DNA of 64,000 nt, taken from the NCBI RefSeq assembly GCF_901709675.1, contig NC_051087.1:10628884-10692883 (forward strand). The letters run 5' to 3'. Origin of the DNA: Syngnathus acus (Eukaryota; Chordata; Actinopteri; Syngnathiformes; Syngnathidae). Below the pieces are notes generated by a model. The model did not search any database. It saw nothing but the letters and a program-made list of their open reading frames with translations, and was not told the origin of the DNA. Below, one piece after another: positions 1-11,575 of this stretch; position 1 is the stretch's first letter; each line of letters starts with the position of its first letter. The position numbers and the translations under genes were made by a program.

Positions 1-768
1 CTGAAAATATGAGGCATTGATGTTTACAAAGCAGGATCAGAAACATTTATTGTCATATTACAAACACAATGATTAATATGATGGACATTTTGATCAACAA
101 GAACTAGAAATAAGGCAACAAAGAATTTAAAAAAAAAAAAAAAAAAAAGCGCACAACTCAATTTGACTAATGACCCCAAGTAGGCAAATTTCATGATTTT
201 TTTTTAAACAGTAATACATTGTTTCTCTTAAAAAGGTGTGAGTTGGTATGCTTGTTACTCGTCAATAGATGCTACAGCTAATTGTTAACTTTCAAACTTT
301 TAATCCACTGGTAAAAGGAGACTGAAGCAAACAACAAATGTATACTAGTGATAGATTTTGGGGTATTTGGGATTGCTGTTAATGTTTCATGTCATGTCTT
401 CTGTAGACTGCTTTGTTATAGCTGCAGCTATGAAAGTGCTATTTAAAGATGAATTGAGTTGAATTAAAGATGCTCAAAAATTGTTTTAAAATGTCTCAAA
501 TGATGTGCACCCCGTTAGAATTTGTTGAACAAGTCATGATTTCTCATGTTGTATCAAGAGGCCTTAATGTCGCAACAACATGCCATGTCTTACCATATTG
601 TATTTAATCCTTTATCCCTAAAGTGCACTTTATTGAAATTGGACTGCGTAAACACACATCCAGAAACAGCAACGTGCATTCGTGACATTCACACTACTGT
701 TACACTACCACGTGATTCCATTATGTTGCCGAGATTCTGAACGTTGCAGCAGTGTTCTACTCCCAGAA
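1..768. other. Non-coding sequence downstream of as3mt copy A
   Basis: No convincing exon on either strand. It holds an A-rich run near 129-148 and the probable 3' UTR and poly(A) signal of as3mt copy A, which is transcribed leftward into this stretch. Short open frames here (for example 546-740) have no recognisable domain and no splice context. Confidence 0.6.
629..634 (-). terminator. Poly(A) signal AATAAA of as3mt copy A
   Basis: The plus strand reads tttatt, so the minus strand carries AATAAA 135 bases downstream of the copy A stop codon. This is a suitable distance for a short 3' UTR. No transcript evidence is available. Confidence 0.5.
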
Positions 769-3700
769 TCACTCGAAGCAGGTTGCAGATTGTGTACTGC
801 AGCACCCCCCTGTGGCTAAGCCTGCACTCTGTTTCTGCAGCTGCGCGGCCAGCTCAAAAGGGTCCCCAGAGATTGCCTGAAGTGCAACAAGTAACAGGAC
901 ATCACACTTTTGGATTATGTCACATTTCCCCCAAGGCAATTCTAAGAAGTGTGAAAAAGTACATTTCAAAATAACATTCTATTGTTATTTTCTACAGTCT
1001 ATATAGTAATGTAAAAAAAGGTGTATCAACGGAGGCTCTGTGCCAGTTTACAAGTGGTGTAGTGTTTTACTTTTGTTTTAATCACTTCCAAACATTGTTT
1101 ACTAAATTGTCTGAAAAGAGCCAAACAAAAGTATTTGTAAAACTAACAAACACAGTTGATTACAGTGCCAGTCCAAAGGTTCAACAATGAACTCTGATCT
1201 TCGACGTACTATCTAGGGAATCGAAATGCAACATCTGTATTATGTATCTAAAAATGCACTTTTGATGTGATTTGAGCAATTGGATTGTTGATGAATCATC
1301 TGGTGTTGCTCATGAAATGTATGCATTCACAGAATAACCATCAGAGTTGATATGAAAGCATTCCATGAGCTAGAGAAGAGAGCATTCCTTCCTGTTAAAG
1401 GTTCCCAGCATGCCTCCGCAGTTTGGTTATGACTCTGAGACAGCTGCTTGACCTTGCGCTCGTGGATGAGTGCATATGTGTGCTTGCAGTGTGTGTGCGT
1501 GCGTGAGAATGTCCAGCATGTTTCCTCCACTGTGAAGTTAAGACAGTGGGCCTCTGTGGGCATGTCCGCAATTTTTAATTGATGCTGCAGAGTAACAACA
1601 CAAATGCATTTCAACATTAAAGTATCACTGACCTTCGGTTTTAGTACACAAGATTCACAAGAGTCTTCTGATGGCTGGGAAGTGAAGGCCTGAGCATATC
1701 TGGATTGCATCAGGATGGCAGCTAATTCGCCATCAACCTCTGTCACTTGATTAGTCTGTCAGATAGAAATATTTGTGGAACTTCAGTTCAAAATCAGCAA
1801 GAGCTGATGCTGAGTAGCTACATACCTTGAAGGTGTACTGACAGTCAAAGTGGAGGGAGTCTTCCGCCCCTGTAATATTTCCATTATAAATGACTTTACA
1901 CGGCTTTAGGCTGCCTTTTGGAACCTTAAACAGACGATATGTAGCAGAGACAAACTTGAAGTCACCTGTAATGCAGAAAAAAAAAGAAAAGAAATTATCG
2001 GTATGTCCAATGGTTATATTGGCAGAAAACGAAGTTGGTATAATCCACACAGACAGGTTACAATAACAATACAAAAACAGCAAAAAGACAGAAACAAGCA
2101 TCACACCCAGAATGGCTCGCATTTCGTTGTTGTTAACAGTGATAACATTGGCTTTGACGAGCCTCGGCGGTCTGAATCCTACTTCTTCGGCCAACTGTAG
2201 CAGATCTTTGTACCATAGCGCACCTCCGAATCCCTCACCTGTCGTGGAAAATTGCATGATCAAACTAGGGCACGTGTTCGCAGCATATACAGTAGAGTAC
2301 AAATACACACCCCAAAGAACTTTGTTGTTTTTAATTTCCTCAGTTTGTCTTCCACTGCTGTACATGTCACTGAAGAATAACTCACCACCATCCTAACCAT
2401 CGGTCGAGCAAGCACATTAAGTTGTTTGTTGGTCAGGACACAAGACAATGACATCAAAAGTGAGTTAAATATGAGTGTACCTTGAGCACGTTGTAAGCTT
2501 CAGTCAGGACTTGCTTCTTGTCTGGAGAAAGATTCACCACACAGTTGGAGCTAAGTAATGAAAGGGACTATTTCAAAACATTTCCACAACTGCAGGACTC
2601 AGATTTGAAGTGTGAAACTAACTGAAAGAGAGCAGGAGGCAAGAAGAAGCACATCTTACATGATGATATCAAAAGAGTTCTTTTCCAGACCTGCCTCTGG
2701 TAAGGCCTCGATGAAGCCCTGGACAAAAGTCACATTGGGCTTCTTGTAGCCAAACTCCTTCATGTGAAAGTCCACATGTTTCCTGGCCACTTCAAGCTAG
2801 ATGACATAAGAGATTTAAATTCAATTCAAGATGTCCATATGATAAAGCCCATCAATTATTATTGAGTTAAAATCAAAAACATGAAGCTGATGCATGCTTT
2901 GTGATGGCTACTGGTTTTCTGGTGATGAAACACATTACTTCACATTTTAATGCGCTTGGTCGTATTATGTCAAAATGACAAAAGCAGGATAAAAAGTACG
3001 GTTTAAATACCTACTGTATTCTAACTAAACTGGGAAATGTTTCATTGGGAGATAAATTCATTTAAGGTTACAGTGCATTTTAGGTTCATTGAAATTTCAG
3101 CCGGACATTCCTGACATTTTGAGGATACATTACTGGATTTGGCTTGACTTTACCTGATCCTCTGTCATGTCGATGCCAGTGACATGGCCTGCCTCTCCTA
3201 CCAGTTGACTTAATATGTAGCAGTCTCGACCACTTCCGCAGCCCAGATCCAGAATACTGCAGCCCTCCAAACACTCTGGCACAGCCAGACCACAACCGTA
3301 GTATCTGACGGGGAGAAAACCACACAAAATTACAGACTGCTTTGCCAATTAAGTGCATGAACATATTCAGGAGCAACCTGTCAGTCACGTCGGGATGGAC
3401 TTTCTTCATAGCCTGGAGGACGAGTTTTGGGATGGGCCCCACTGGAGCCACACAGACATTACTCTGTACATCTGACGTCTTCTGCAACGTCTTTCCATAA
3501 TAATCCTACATGGAAGGTAAATAAGTACACGGCTATGAGAGCAAAAACTTTAAAATAGAGCATCACCCTGCAAAATCAGAATCAGCTTTACTGGCCAAGT
3601 ATGTTAATCACGTTAGATTTCATTTGCTTTCGACTTTTCGAGTTAGAGGAGTAGTTAACATGTGCTATTTGATCTAAATAAAGAAGAAGGAAAACAAAGA

Positions 3701-4226
3701 CTGCAAACACACAACTCATTTTGTTTAGTTGATATGACAGCATTAGAATTAGTCAAGTAAAGTGATTAGTCATGATTCAGTGATAAATCAAAAACAATTA
3801 AGAAAACTCTAAGAAAATCAATCATTTTCACAGCTCACCAGTGACGCATATTGGTCAGGGTTAGGTGACTACCAAAATAATGATAATAATAAATTGAAAC
3901 AATAATATTAGTATTTGAAGTGTTTTATCCTACCTTAACATCCAGATGAACGGTGGTATCGACAAAGCTTTAAAAAAAAAAAAAAAAAAACATTGGATCA
4001 ATGAATGCAATGAGTAAATACGACAGAAGCTGGCAAAAATTCCAGGTCAAACTTTGCTGCGTTGCACTTATTGTCACGATTTTTGACAGCGTGCAGACGT
4101 TTCGACAACCTCGGCTGAAAGAAATTACGGCCGTACTACCCTGAGAATACCCGATCTCGTCTGCTCTCGGAAATTGAGACAAGTTCTGCGTGTTTGTGGG
4201 TGCTGTTACCTAGATTTATCAGCCAT
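769..4226 (-). CDS. as3mt: Arsenite methyltransferase, tandem copy A (catalytic Cys replaced by Gly)
   Basis: SAM-dependent arsenic methyltransferase, a cytosolic enzyme that methylates trivalent arsenic. Eleven coding exons join in phase: 4226-4210, 3967-3934, 3505-3378, 3304-3154, 2796-2660, 2550-2481, 2392-2311, 2238-2107, 1965-1826, 1755-1633, 876-769, giving 373 aa (human is about 375). Seen directly: SAM motif ILDLGCGSGRDCY in exon 4, GIDMTEDQ (motif II), SNCVVNLSPDK (Cys equivalent to human Cys156), DYYG and YYGCG (Cys61 equivalent), and a Cys-rich tail GGCCSTQSATC. All introns are GT-AG. The odd feature is residue 209, in WGEGFGG, where copy B and the family have WGEC; this is the Cys206 equivalent. 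Otherwise the gene looks intact. Start chosen at MADKS, matching copy B. The function may be reduced or altered, which is inference. Confidence 0.93.
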
Positions 4227-5964
4227 TATTGATGGTCCATGAAAAGTCCACAACACGGTTGCGAAAGTTGTGAGGAATAAGAGCTCAGTTAAGATGTCCG
4301 TTTGAGGGAGGGTTCAAAAAGCACTTTATGCACATGACAAGAGCACACCCTGTGCTTCACTATATGAAATTACATGAGTTCAGATTGGAATCGAAAGAAA
4401 CACGTCAGTGACTAATAAAGACGTTGAAAGAGAAAAATATGTTTCAGCTATAAGAAAAATCAATTCAATGCCCAAAATTGAAAAATGCATGTATTTAGTG
4501 ATGTATTCACTGACAAAAGCAGCAGGATTAATTCTTGAATGTTTCAGGAATATCTGCTCAGATTCTGCCAAATGCTTCAGAACTCATTGGACAGCGCTTA
4601 ACAATAGATGAAAAATGAGCCGAAGTATCCCGTGAAAGCAGCCAAAATGCCTTTTAAGGCAATGAAGTGTGATGTTATGCAATGGCCAAGTCAATCAATC
4701 ATCCATCCATTTTCGAATCCACTTGTTAACAGGACGAGACACAAAAATGGGAACACCAGATATTCATCACACTTTACAACATTGCTCCCTTTATATGCCA
4801 TCAAGACCACAATATGGAAGCTACAGAACAAGACTTTTATAATGCCTTGCAGAAGCCTCTCACTGGGTGGAAACAGCTTTAACATTAATTTGTTAAAAAG
4901 CAGTCACTAGGAGCTACGTTTTTTGTTAATGACAGTAGCCACTCTGGAAGGCAACTTAACAACTGTGGTCTCTTTTATGACACATATGCAAATTTCACTT
5001 GGAGATAGAAAACCCCAAACTAATGTTTTTGTTTGTTTTTACGATGAATGTTTATTTCCCCCTGGAATCAATAAAGTACCAATCTATCTATCTATCTAGT
5101 GACCGATAATGCGTCATGTTGAATAAAAATCAAGTGTACATTTAGCTGATATCCTACTCACTATACAATACGCCTTGAAAAAGTTCTTCAAAGGTGAAAA
5201 ATGTTGCACAGATTATAAATGGAAGTCCATTTTTCAACATTATAGATATACAAAGTTATGCATGCAATCTACTCGGTACATAAATCCATTCATCTTATAC
5301 TTGACATTTCAACCACATTAAACAGAGACCATAACTTTGTACATTACAAACTGATTCATTGCACAGTGTTGTTGTTTATATCTCTTTGACCTCATAATTG
5401 TAGTAATGAGGCATAATGATCATTTTAATTTCATACTTCTGATTTACAAGAAAATAAAGCAAGTGTTACAGAACAAGTAAGGCCTTGAAATGTACTTTAC
5501 ACAATTTAAAATATGTACAATAGTAGCTGCTAGCTACAGCAGTTATTTTCTTGGTACACTCCTTTTTGCATATGTAAACAGAGCTGAAATTACACGCCTA
5601 AAATTCCAGTTTTGTCACAACTGTAGAAACAGATAACCTATTCCTAAAAGCTTTACGGCTTCTTCATTTACCTCTGGAAAATTTCTGTCCTGTTACACAT
5701 TCAGCGATCATTGTGTGCGTGTGTAAATTTACCCTTTAAACGGAAGGGTACCAACAATTTGGATGTCCAGACTCTTCATTCTAGTCTAGTGCAAATCACA
5801 AAAGATAAAATCTACAAAAGGCTAATTCTACTGGATTTGTCCATTTCAGACAAATTATCATACTGTAATTAGCAGATGGTGATACAGTATGTGTTGTGTG
5901 AATAAGTAATCATTTTTAATGCAGGATCATTCTATACAGATTTCCTAATCTTAACAATAGAAAA
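4227..5964. other. Intergenic spacer between the two as3mt copies
   Basis: Holds the copy A promoter side (4227-4400), no recognisable coding exon, and the likely 3' end of copy B. A candidate ATTAAA signal for copy B sits on the minus strand at 5915-5920, about 45 bases past its stop. The open frames at 4380-4910 have no domain signature and no splice support. A retroposon-type tail lies at 5041-5099. Confidence 0.6.
5041..5099 (+). repeat. Retroposon-like 3' tail ending in (TCTA)n
   Basis: The stretch reads ggaatcaataaagtacc followed by tandem tcta units. An AATAAAGTA motif running into a short tandem array is a common ending of non-LTR retrotransposons and derived SINEs in fish. The body upstream is too decayed to classify. 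Confidence 0.45.
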
Positions 5965-8900
5965 TCACTTGCAGCAAGTTGCAGACTTTGTACTGCAGCA
6001 ACCACTTCCTGTGGTTGAACCTGGACTCTGTTTCTTCAACTGCGCAACCAGCTCGAAAGGATCCTCAGAGAGTGGCTGATTGATGGGGACGGGAGACAAA
6101 ATAAAAATTACACTTTTGCATTCTATGATTCCAAAGTTTCGTTTAAGATGTCTAAGAGGGAAAGTGGTAAAAAATGTTTTATACTTTTGAGACATTCTAT
6201 TGTACAGTTCTTAATACAAACATCTATTAATGAGCAAAGGCTTTTAGTGTCAGTTTACTGGAGTTGTGAGGTTCTTGTTCTCTTCTATTAGACATTACAG
6301 AATAACACAAGTATTTCTATCAATTTACTGTAGAACAAACAAGTAAGACTAATTAGAGTAAATTATGCAATCTTGATTTCACATCAAAAGGACCATCCAC
6401 CGCTTAAGTATTTTTTAGTGATGGGGAAATGAAGTTTCAAATTTGCTTCCTGAACCAGCTGTTGTTGTTTTAGCCTCTAGATGGCACTGTTGGTTTAAGT
6501 AAATTGGTTTAGGAAATGGCAAGCCTCATACAGTGTACTTTCGGTCCAATGTTGGGAGTGCAATCTACTGTAGAGAAGTCAAAAAATGCAACTGGTTCAT
6601 GAGGCAAATTTGAAGGTTCATCTTTTTTTCTCCACTAATCTCAAAAACTCTTATTGAGGAAACAGTGTGCAGTAAGTACCTGCAAGGCCTTGTCTGCTGA
6701 CCCAACCATTTGCAACTTAAAGTCCACCCCCAGAGCTCCCACATGGATGAATATAAATGCATATTGAATATTTATCAGAGATTTTGAAGAATTTAGGAGG
6801 AATAAAAATATATACATTATATATTTTTTCCCTATGGTTCCCCAATTTCTGTCAATTATATGCTAATGTTCACTATTCGTGGGCCTTTTACTGTATTTTG
6901 TAAAACTGTAACACGACAGTGGTTGCATAAAGACTTGACTGAAGGCCCATGGCTAAAACGGATCGCTTTCCACCATACTTAAAAGTACTATCAACGAAAT
7001 CCCACCACATATTGTCAATCAAGAAACTGAAAAATGACTTTGGATGTGATTTAAAGATAACTCTTGAGATGAAAACATCAAGTGAGGTTTGTGGATGTAT
7101 CCATTCACAGAATAACCATGAGAAAAGCATTCCATGAGCGAGTGAAGAGCATTCCTTCCTGTTCAAGGTTCCCAGCATGATTCCGCAGTCTGGTTATGAC
7201 TCTGCGACAGCTGCTTGACCTTGTGCTTGTAAATGTGTTTGAGAATGTTTTATTGAGTATGACTGTGTGTGGTCAGACACTGGACCTTTCTTGGTGTGTC
7301 TAAAAATTTTAAATTGATACCACAATCATGGTGACCTCTGGTGCTCTAAGTAATTGAGTGTGAAACCATATCATATAGTAGGTATTAAATATACACATTT
7401 CTGGATAACTAGTTTAGAAAGCAATAGTGTAAGTAAAATAACTTGTTTGACTATTCCCTTTCTTTTTAAAAGGGAGGTTAAAAGAAAAACATGCACACGG
7501 TTGGCTTTAGCGGGCCACGGAAATGATGAGGCGGGCCACATCTGGTCCCCGGGCCTCAGGTTTGTCACCTGTGTTTAAAGTGTTACTGACCTTTGGTTTG
7601 ATGCCACAAGGTTCACAGGAGCCACTTGGTGGCTGTAAAGTAAACTCCTGTGCAAATCTGGAATGGGTCAGGATGGTAGCTACTTCGCCATCAACCTCTG
7701 CCACTTGATTAGTCTGTCGGATGGAAATATTTGTGGAACCTCAGTTCAAAATCAACGAGAGCTGAGCTGATGCTGAGGAGCTACATACCCTGAAGGTGTA
7801 CTGACAGTCAAAGTGGAGGGAGTCTTCTGCCCCTGTAATATTTCCATTATAAATGACTTTACATTGCTTTCGGCTGCCTTTCGGGATCTTAAACAGACGA
7901 TATGTGGCAGAGACAAATTTGAAGTCCCCTGTAATGCAAAACAGGTGAAGAGAAACTTGTTAGCGTGTTTAGGTAGAAAAATCGTATCAGAATCTGCCTG
8001 CCCTTGACAGGATACAATGACACAACATACAAACAATTAAAGGCAGAAATGAGCATCAAACCCAGAATGGCTTGCAGTTCTTTGTTGTCAACAGTGACGA
8101 TGCTGGCAGTTACAAGCCTCGGTGGACTGAATCCTACTTCCTCGGCCAACTGTAGCAGATCTTTGTACCACAGTGCGCCACCTATACACTCACCTGTAAT
8201 GAGAATTTACACAGATATTTCGCGTATGTGTCGGCAGCTTATGTCGATCAGTAGAACATCAAAATGACTCGCCCCACAGGATTTTGTGGTTTTTAATTTC
8301 TTCAGGTAGTCTTCCATTGCAGTAGATGTCACTGAAGTAAAGCTCCCCACCATCCTAATCATCAGTAGAGCAAGTACAGTACAAGGTTAACACAAATAGT
8401 GTCTACTACTTTAAACAAGGCTCTGAAAATTGAGGAATTTGTGTAATTGCCTACTTAAATATCCAGTGGATACTTGCGGTTCGGCACCCGAGGACTTGCT
8501 GATTTGCTTTTATTTTCAAATAAAATAAATATCGGTTTTGCAGGTTTTTCTTGTTAGTTTTATCCCCACCCATTTCCTCCTCGGCAATGTTTTTCGAGGA
8601 AACTGCTTATTAACCGTTCAGGAGCCTTTTTGAAAACTTGTTTTTTCTCTCTCCCAATGCATTTCAATTATAGGCAGATTTTCAGTATTCATGGGCCAGC
8701 CTTATCCCTTGCGAATGGTGGGGTTCCACTGTATTTGAAAAGAACATCACAACCATAGCCTGAAGTTATTCAGTGGGGTGGCCAGGGTACAATATAAATG
8801 CTGGGATTGACAGAAAATAAACTTTGGTCAGTTAGAATAGCAAATAAGTCTGGTGTTGAACTTTTAATATTTCTGAGGTGTGACAGCTAATTTTGCCATG

Positions 8901-10882
8901 GGAAGTTTGGGAAATCGAGATATTGCTGTCCCACTTCAAATGTGATTAAAAGTGTACCTTGAGCACACTGTAGGCTTCATTCAGGACTCTCTTCTTGTCT
9001 GGAGAAAGATTCACCACACAGTTGGAGCTAAGTGATAAAAAAGTGAATTAGGGGGAAAAAAATCCACAAAGCTTTACAATGTGAGAGCAGGAGGCAAGGA
9101 GTACAACTTACATGATGATGTCAAAAGAGTTCTTTTCCAGACCCGCCTCTGTTAAGGCCTCGATGTAGCCCTTGACAAAGGTAACATTGGGCTTCTTGTA
9201 GCCAAACTCCTTCATGTGAAAGTCCACATGTTTCCTGGCCACTTCAAGCTAGATAACATACGACATTTTAATTGTGTTTTAGTGTCCACATATATTCTTT
9301 GCCGACCAACGTTTACAAACTAAATTCAAATTTTGTTTCACAAAACATGCGTATGAAAGAGGCTGATTGGAATAAAATAGAGGATAGGAATTCAGGGAAA
9401 TGTTATATATTAATATGCATAATGTTGTCTTGTCATGAGCATTTGAAATCACCAGAGTTAGCGCGTCTAGTGTCGACAATTGGAAAACAAATTCTATTGA
9501 CTTGCTATGTAGGCAGATAACATGGATCACAAGCATGACTAACATCTGATTGTTGTCTCTCTGACACTCCCTCATAGTGCCAAAGAGCATAGACATAGCT
9601 ATTCATTTTCTGAGAAACTTACATATACTATATACTGCATTTTGACTGTATTTAGAAAAAAACTCTTTTTTTTATATTCACTAATACATCAAATGTTTTA
9701 TATGTTGTTTAAAACAAAATACATTGTATTCAACGGGAAAAAGTTATGACCTCAACATTTCAAAATAACATATTTTTGAACTGCAATGGCATACAATGAC
9801 AACACAATATTCTTTGCTCATGCTTATCATTTGGTCAGAATCTAATGAACATGGCACAGTTCAGTTCTGTTCTATATTTCATTTTAGTATCGTATTTATA
9901 GTTTCTAAAATGGCAACATTCCGCAACTGATTCTCCAAGTACCTGATCCTCAGTCATGTCGATGCCGGTGACATGGCCTGCCTCTCCCACCAGTTGACTC
10001 AGCATGTAGCAGTCTCTGCCACTCCCGCAGCCCAGGTCCAGAATCCTGCAGCCCTCCAAACACTCTGGCACCACCAGGCCACAACCATAGTATCTGAGGG
10101 AAAGAGAACCCCATTAAATCAATTATACTTTGCAAAGGTTTAATGAATGAATGAATGAATGAATATACCTGTCAGTCACATCACAATGGACTTTCTTCAG
10201 AGCATGAAGGATGAATTTTGGGTAGGGCTGGGCTGGAGCTACACAGGCATTACTCTTCAGATCTGATGTTTTTTGTAACTTCTTCCCATAATAATCCTAC
10301 GAAAAGATTACAAGGACGTTGATGTCACAAGAGGGGATAGCTTATTATAGGACTACTGTGGCACCCCCACATAATGAGGAAGCTTCAAAGGTCTTATTGG
10401 ATATTTATCACACTGTGATAAGACATTGTTCACACGTGTTATTTTCGGTGGTGAAAGTTACACTATGCATGTAAAGTTATACTATTAATCAGAAAATGCG
10501 ATTAAGAAAATGCTTACCTTAACATCTAGATGAACGGTGGAGTCCACAAAGCTTTAAAAAAAGAGTATTAAATGTATTAGAACCCGTACCTGATCACACA
10601 TAAAGCAAAGTAAGTTATCTAGATATGAGCAGAAATGCATGAATGCTGCAAAGGCTGATAAAACGTAGCTATATATACATGTTTAAATAGAAACACTTTA
10701 CAATTGGCAAACGTTTGCTGTAAAATTCTGCAGAATTTTGTCACTCAAGTTAAACGTGTCATATAAAAACAGGTGATGAATCGTAAAGATTTAACGCCGC
10801 AAGCTCTCAATGCTAAAGCTAGGCTAAATGAAATGGGAAAAGAGATGTTTGCATCTTGTTCCTACCTTGTTTTATCAGCCAT
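5965..10882 (-). CDS. as3mt: Arsenite methyltransferase, tandem copy B (full catalytic Cys set)
   Basis: Second as3mt copy, in the same orientation and with the same exon plan as copy A. Exons: 10882-10866, 10551-10518, 10296-10169, 10093-9943, 9248-9112, 9027-8958, 8354-8273, 8193-8062, 7928-7789, 7713-7591, 6075-5965, giving 374 aa. The SAM motif ILDLGCGSGRDCY, GIDMTEDQ, SNCVVNL and WGECIGG are all present, so the residues known to bind arsenic in the family (human Cys61, Cys156, Cys206 equivalents) are kept. The tail GSGCCSTKSATCCK has one more Cys than copy A. Ten exons have equal length in the two copies; only the last differs (111 versus 108 nt). Intron 7 appears to use a GC donor (TGGG|GCGAGT). 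This is probably the ancestral-function copy, which is inference. Confidence 0.94.
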
Positions 10883-11569
10883 TGTCGGTGGTAAGTGAGA
10901 TCTGTGTACGCCTTTAGCGAGTACTCAGCGCAGTAGACAGCTAACTTGCAAAAAGTCCGTTTGTCAAGGGATAGTTCAGAGTTCACTTCCTGCACCACAG
11001 CACAGCGTGTGCGTCAGTGACGTCACTATACCAGGCAAACATGAGTCCTCATAGCGTTTGGCTATTTTTGGTGCGTACAATTCCACTTATGAGCGTGTGA
11101 TCGCCCCAAATCTCAATTTCTGCTTATGTGAAAACATAATTTTCTTTTTTCTAAGTCCTCAAAGAAAACAGAAAACATATCTGTGTTGTAATATAAACAA
11201 CAGTCAAGAACAGATGAGTTAGGTTAGGAAAACTGATCAAAATTGTTGCCTTTTTTCCTGACATGTTTCAAATCAAACACTACTTAGTTATTCACAAGAC
11301 TGTTCGGCCTAATTTAAATCTGAAAAGCCAAGACTTGTATCACACTGAGCAGCGAAGGTTAGCGATTGAAGGTTTGCACAAGGCCTGAAATTAACAAACA
11401 AATTGATATCAGTCAAATGAGGAGCCGCCTTGATGCATAAGTATCCAAACACACTTCATACTTCAAATCAAGAGTTGGGATAAACCAGTCATTTCCCTTT
11501 GAATCTTTGTACATTCACCTTACCAAAAATAATGAAAAACATGACAACTTTTAATTAAAATTGGAAATG
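10883..11569. other. as3mt copy B upstream region and spacer to wbp1l
   Basis: Non-coding. The first 150 bases upstream of the copy B ATG are its likely promoter, with a CRE palindrome at 11018-11025. Upstream of that I see AT-rich sequence with no exon-like signal up to the wbp1l 3' end. Confidence 0.5.
11018..11025. promoter_or_regulatory. CRE/ATF palindrome TGACGTCA upstream of as3mt copy B
   Basis: A perfect TGACGTCA lies about 136 bases upstream of the copy B start codon. This is the consensus site for CREB/ATF and related bZIP factors. The homologous upstream stretch of copy A (around 4343-4365) aligns on either side but lacks the site. Use in vivo is inferred from sequence only. Confidence 0.5.
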
Positions 11570-11575
11570 TTTATT
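11570..11575 (-). terminator. Poly(A) signal AATAAA of wbp1l
   Basis: Minus-strand AATAAA about 2.3 kb downstream of the wbp1l stop. The stretch between (11576-13870) is AT-rich, has no coding signal, and fits a long 3' UTR. Earlier signals may also be used. Confidence 0.4.
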
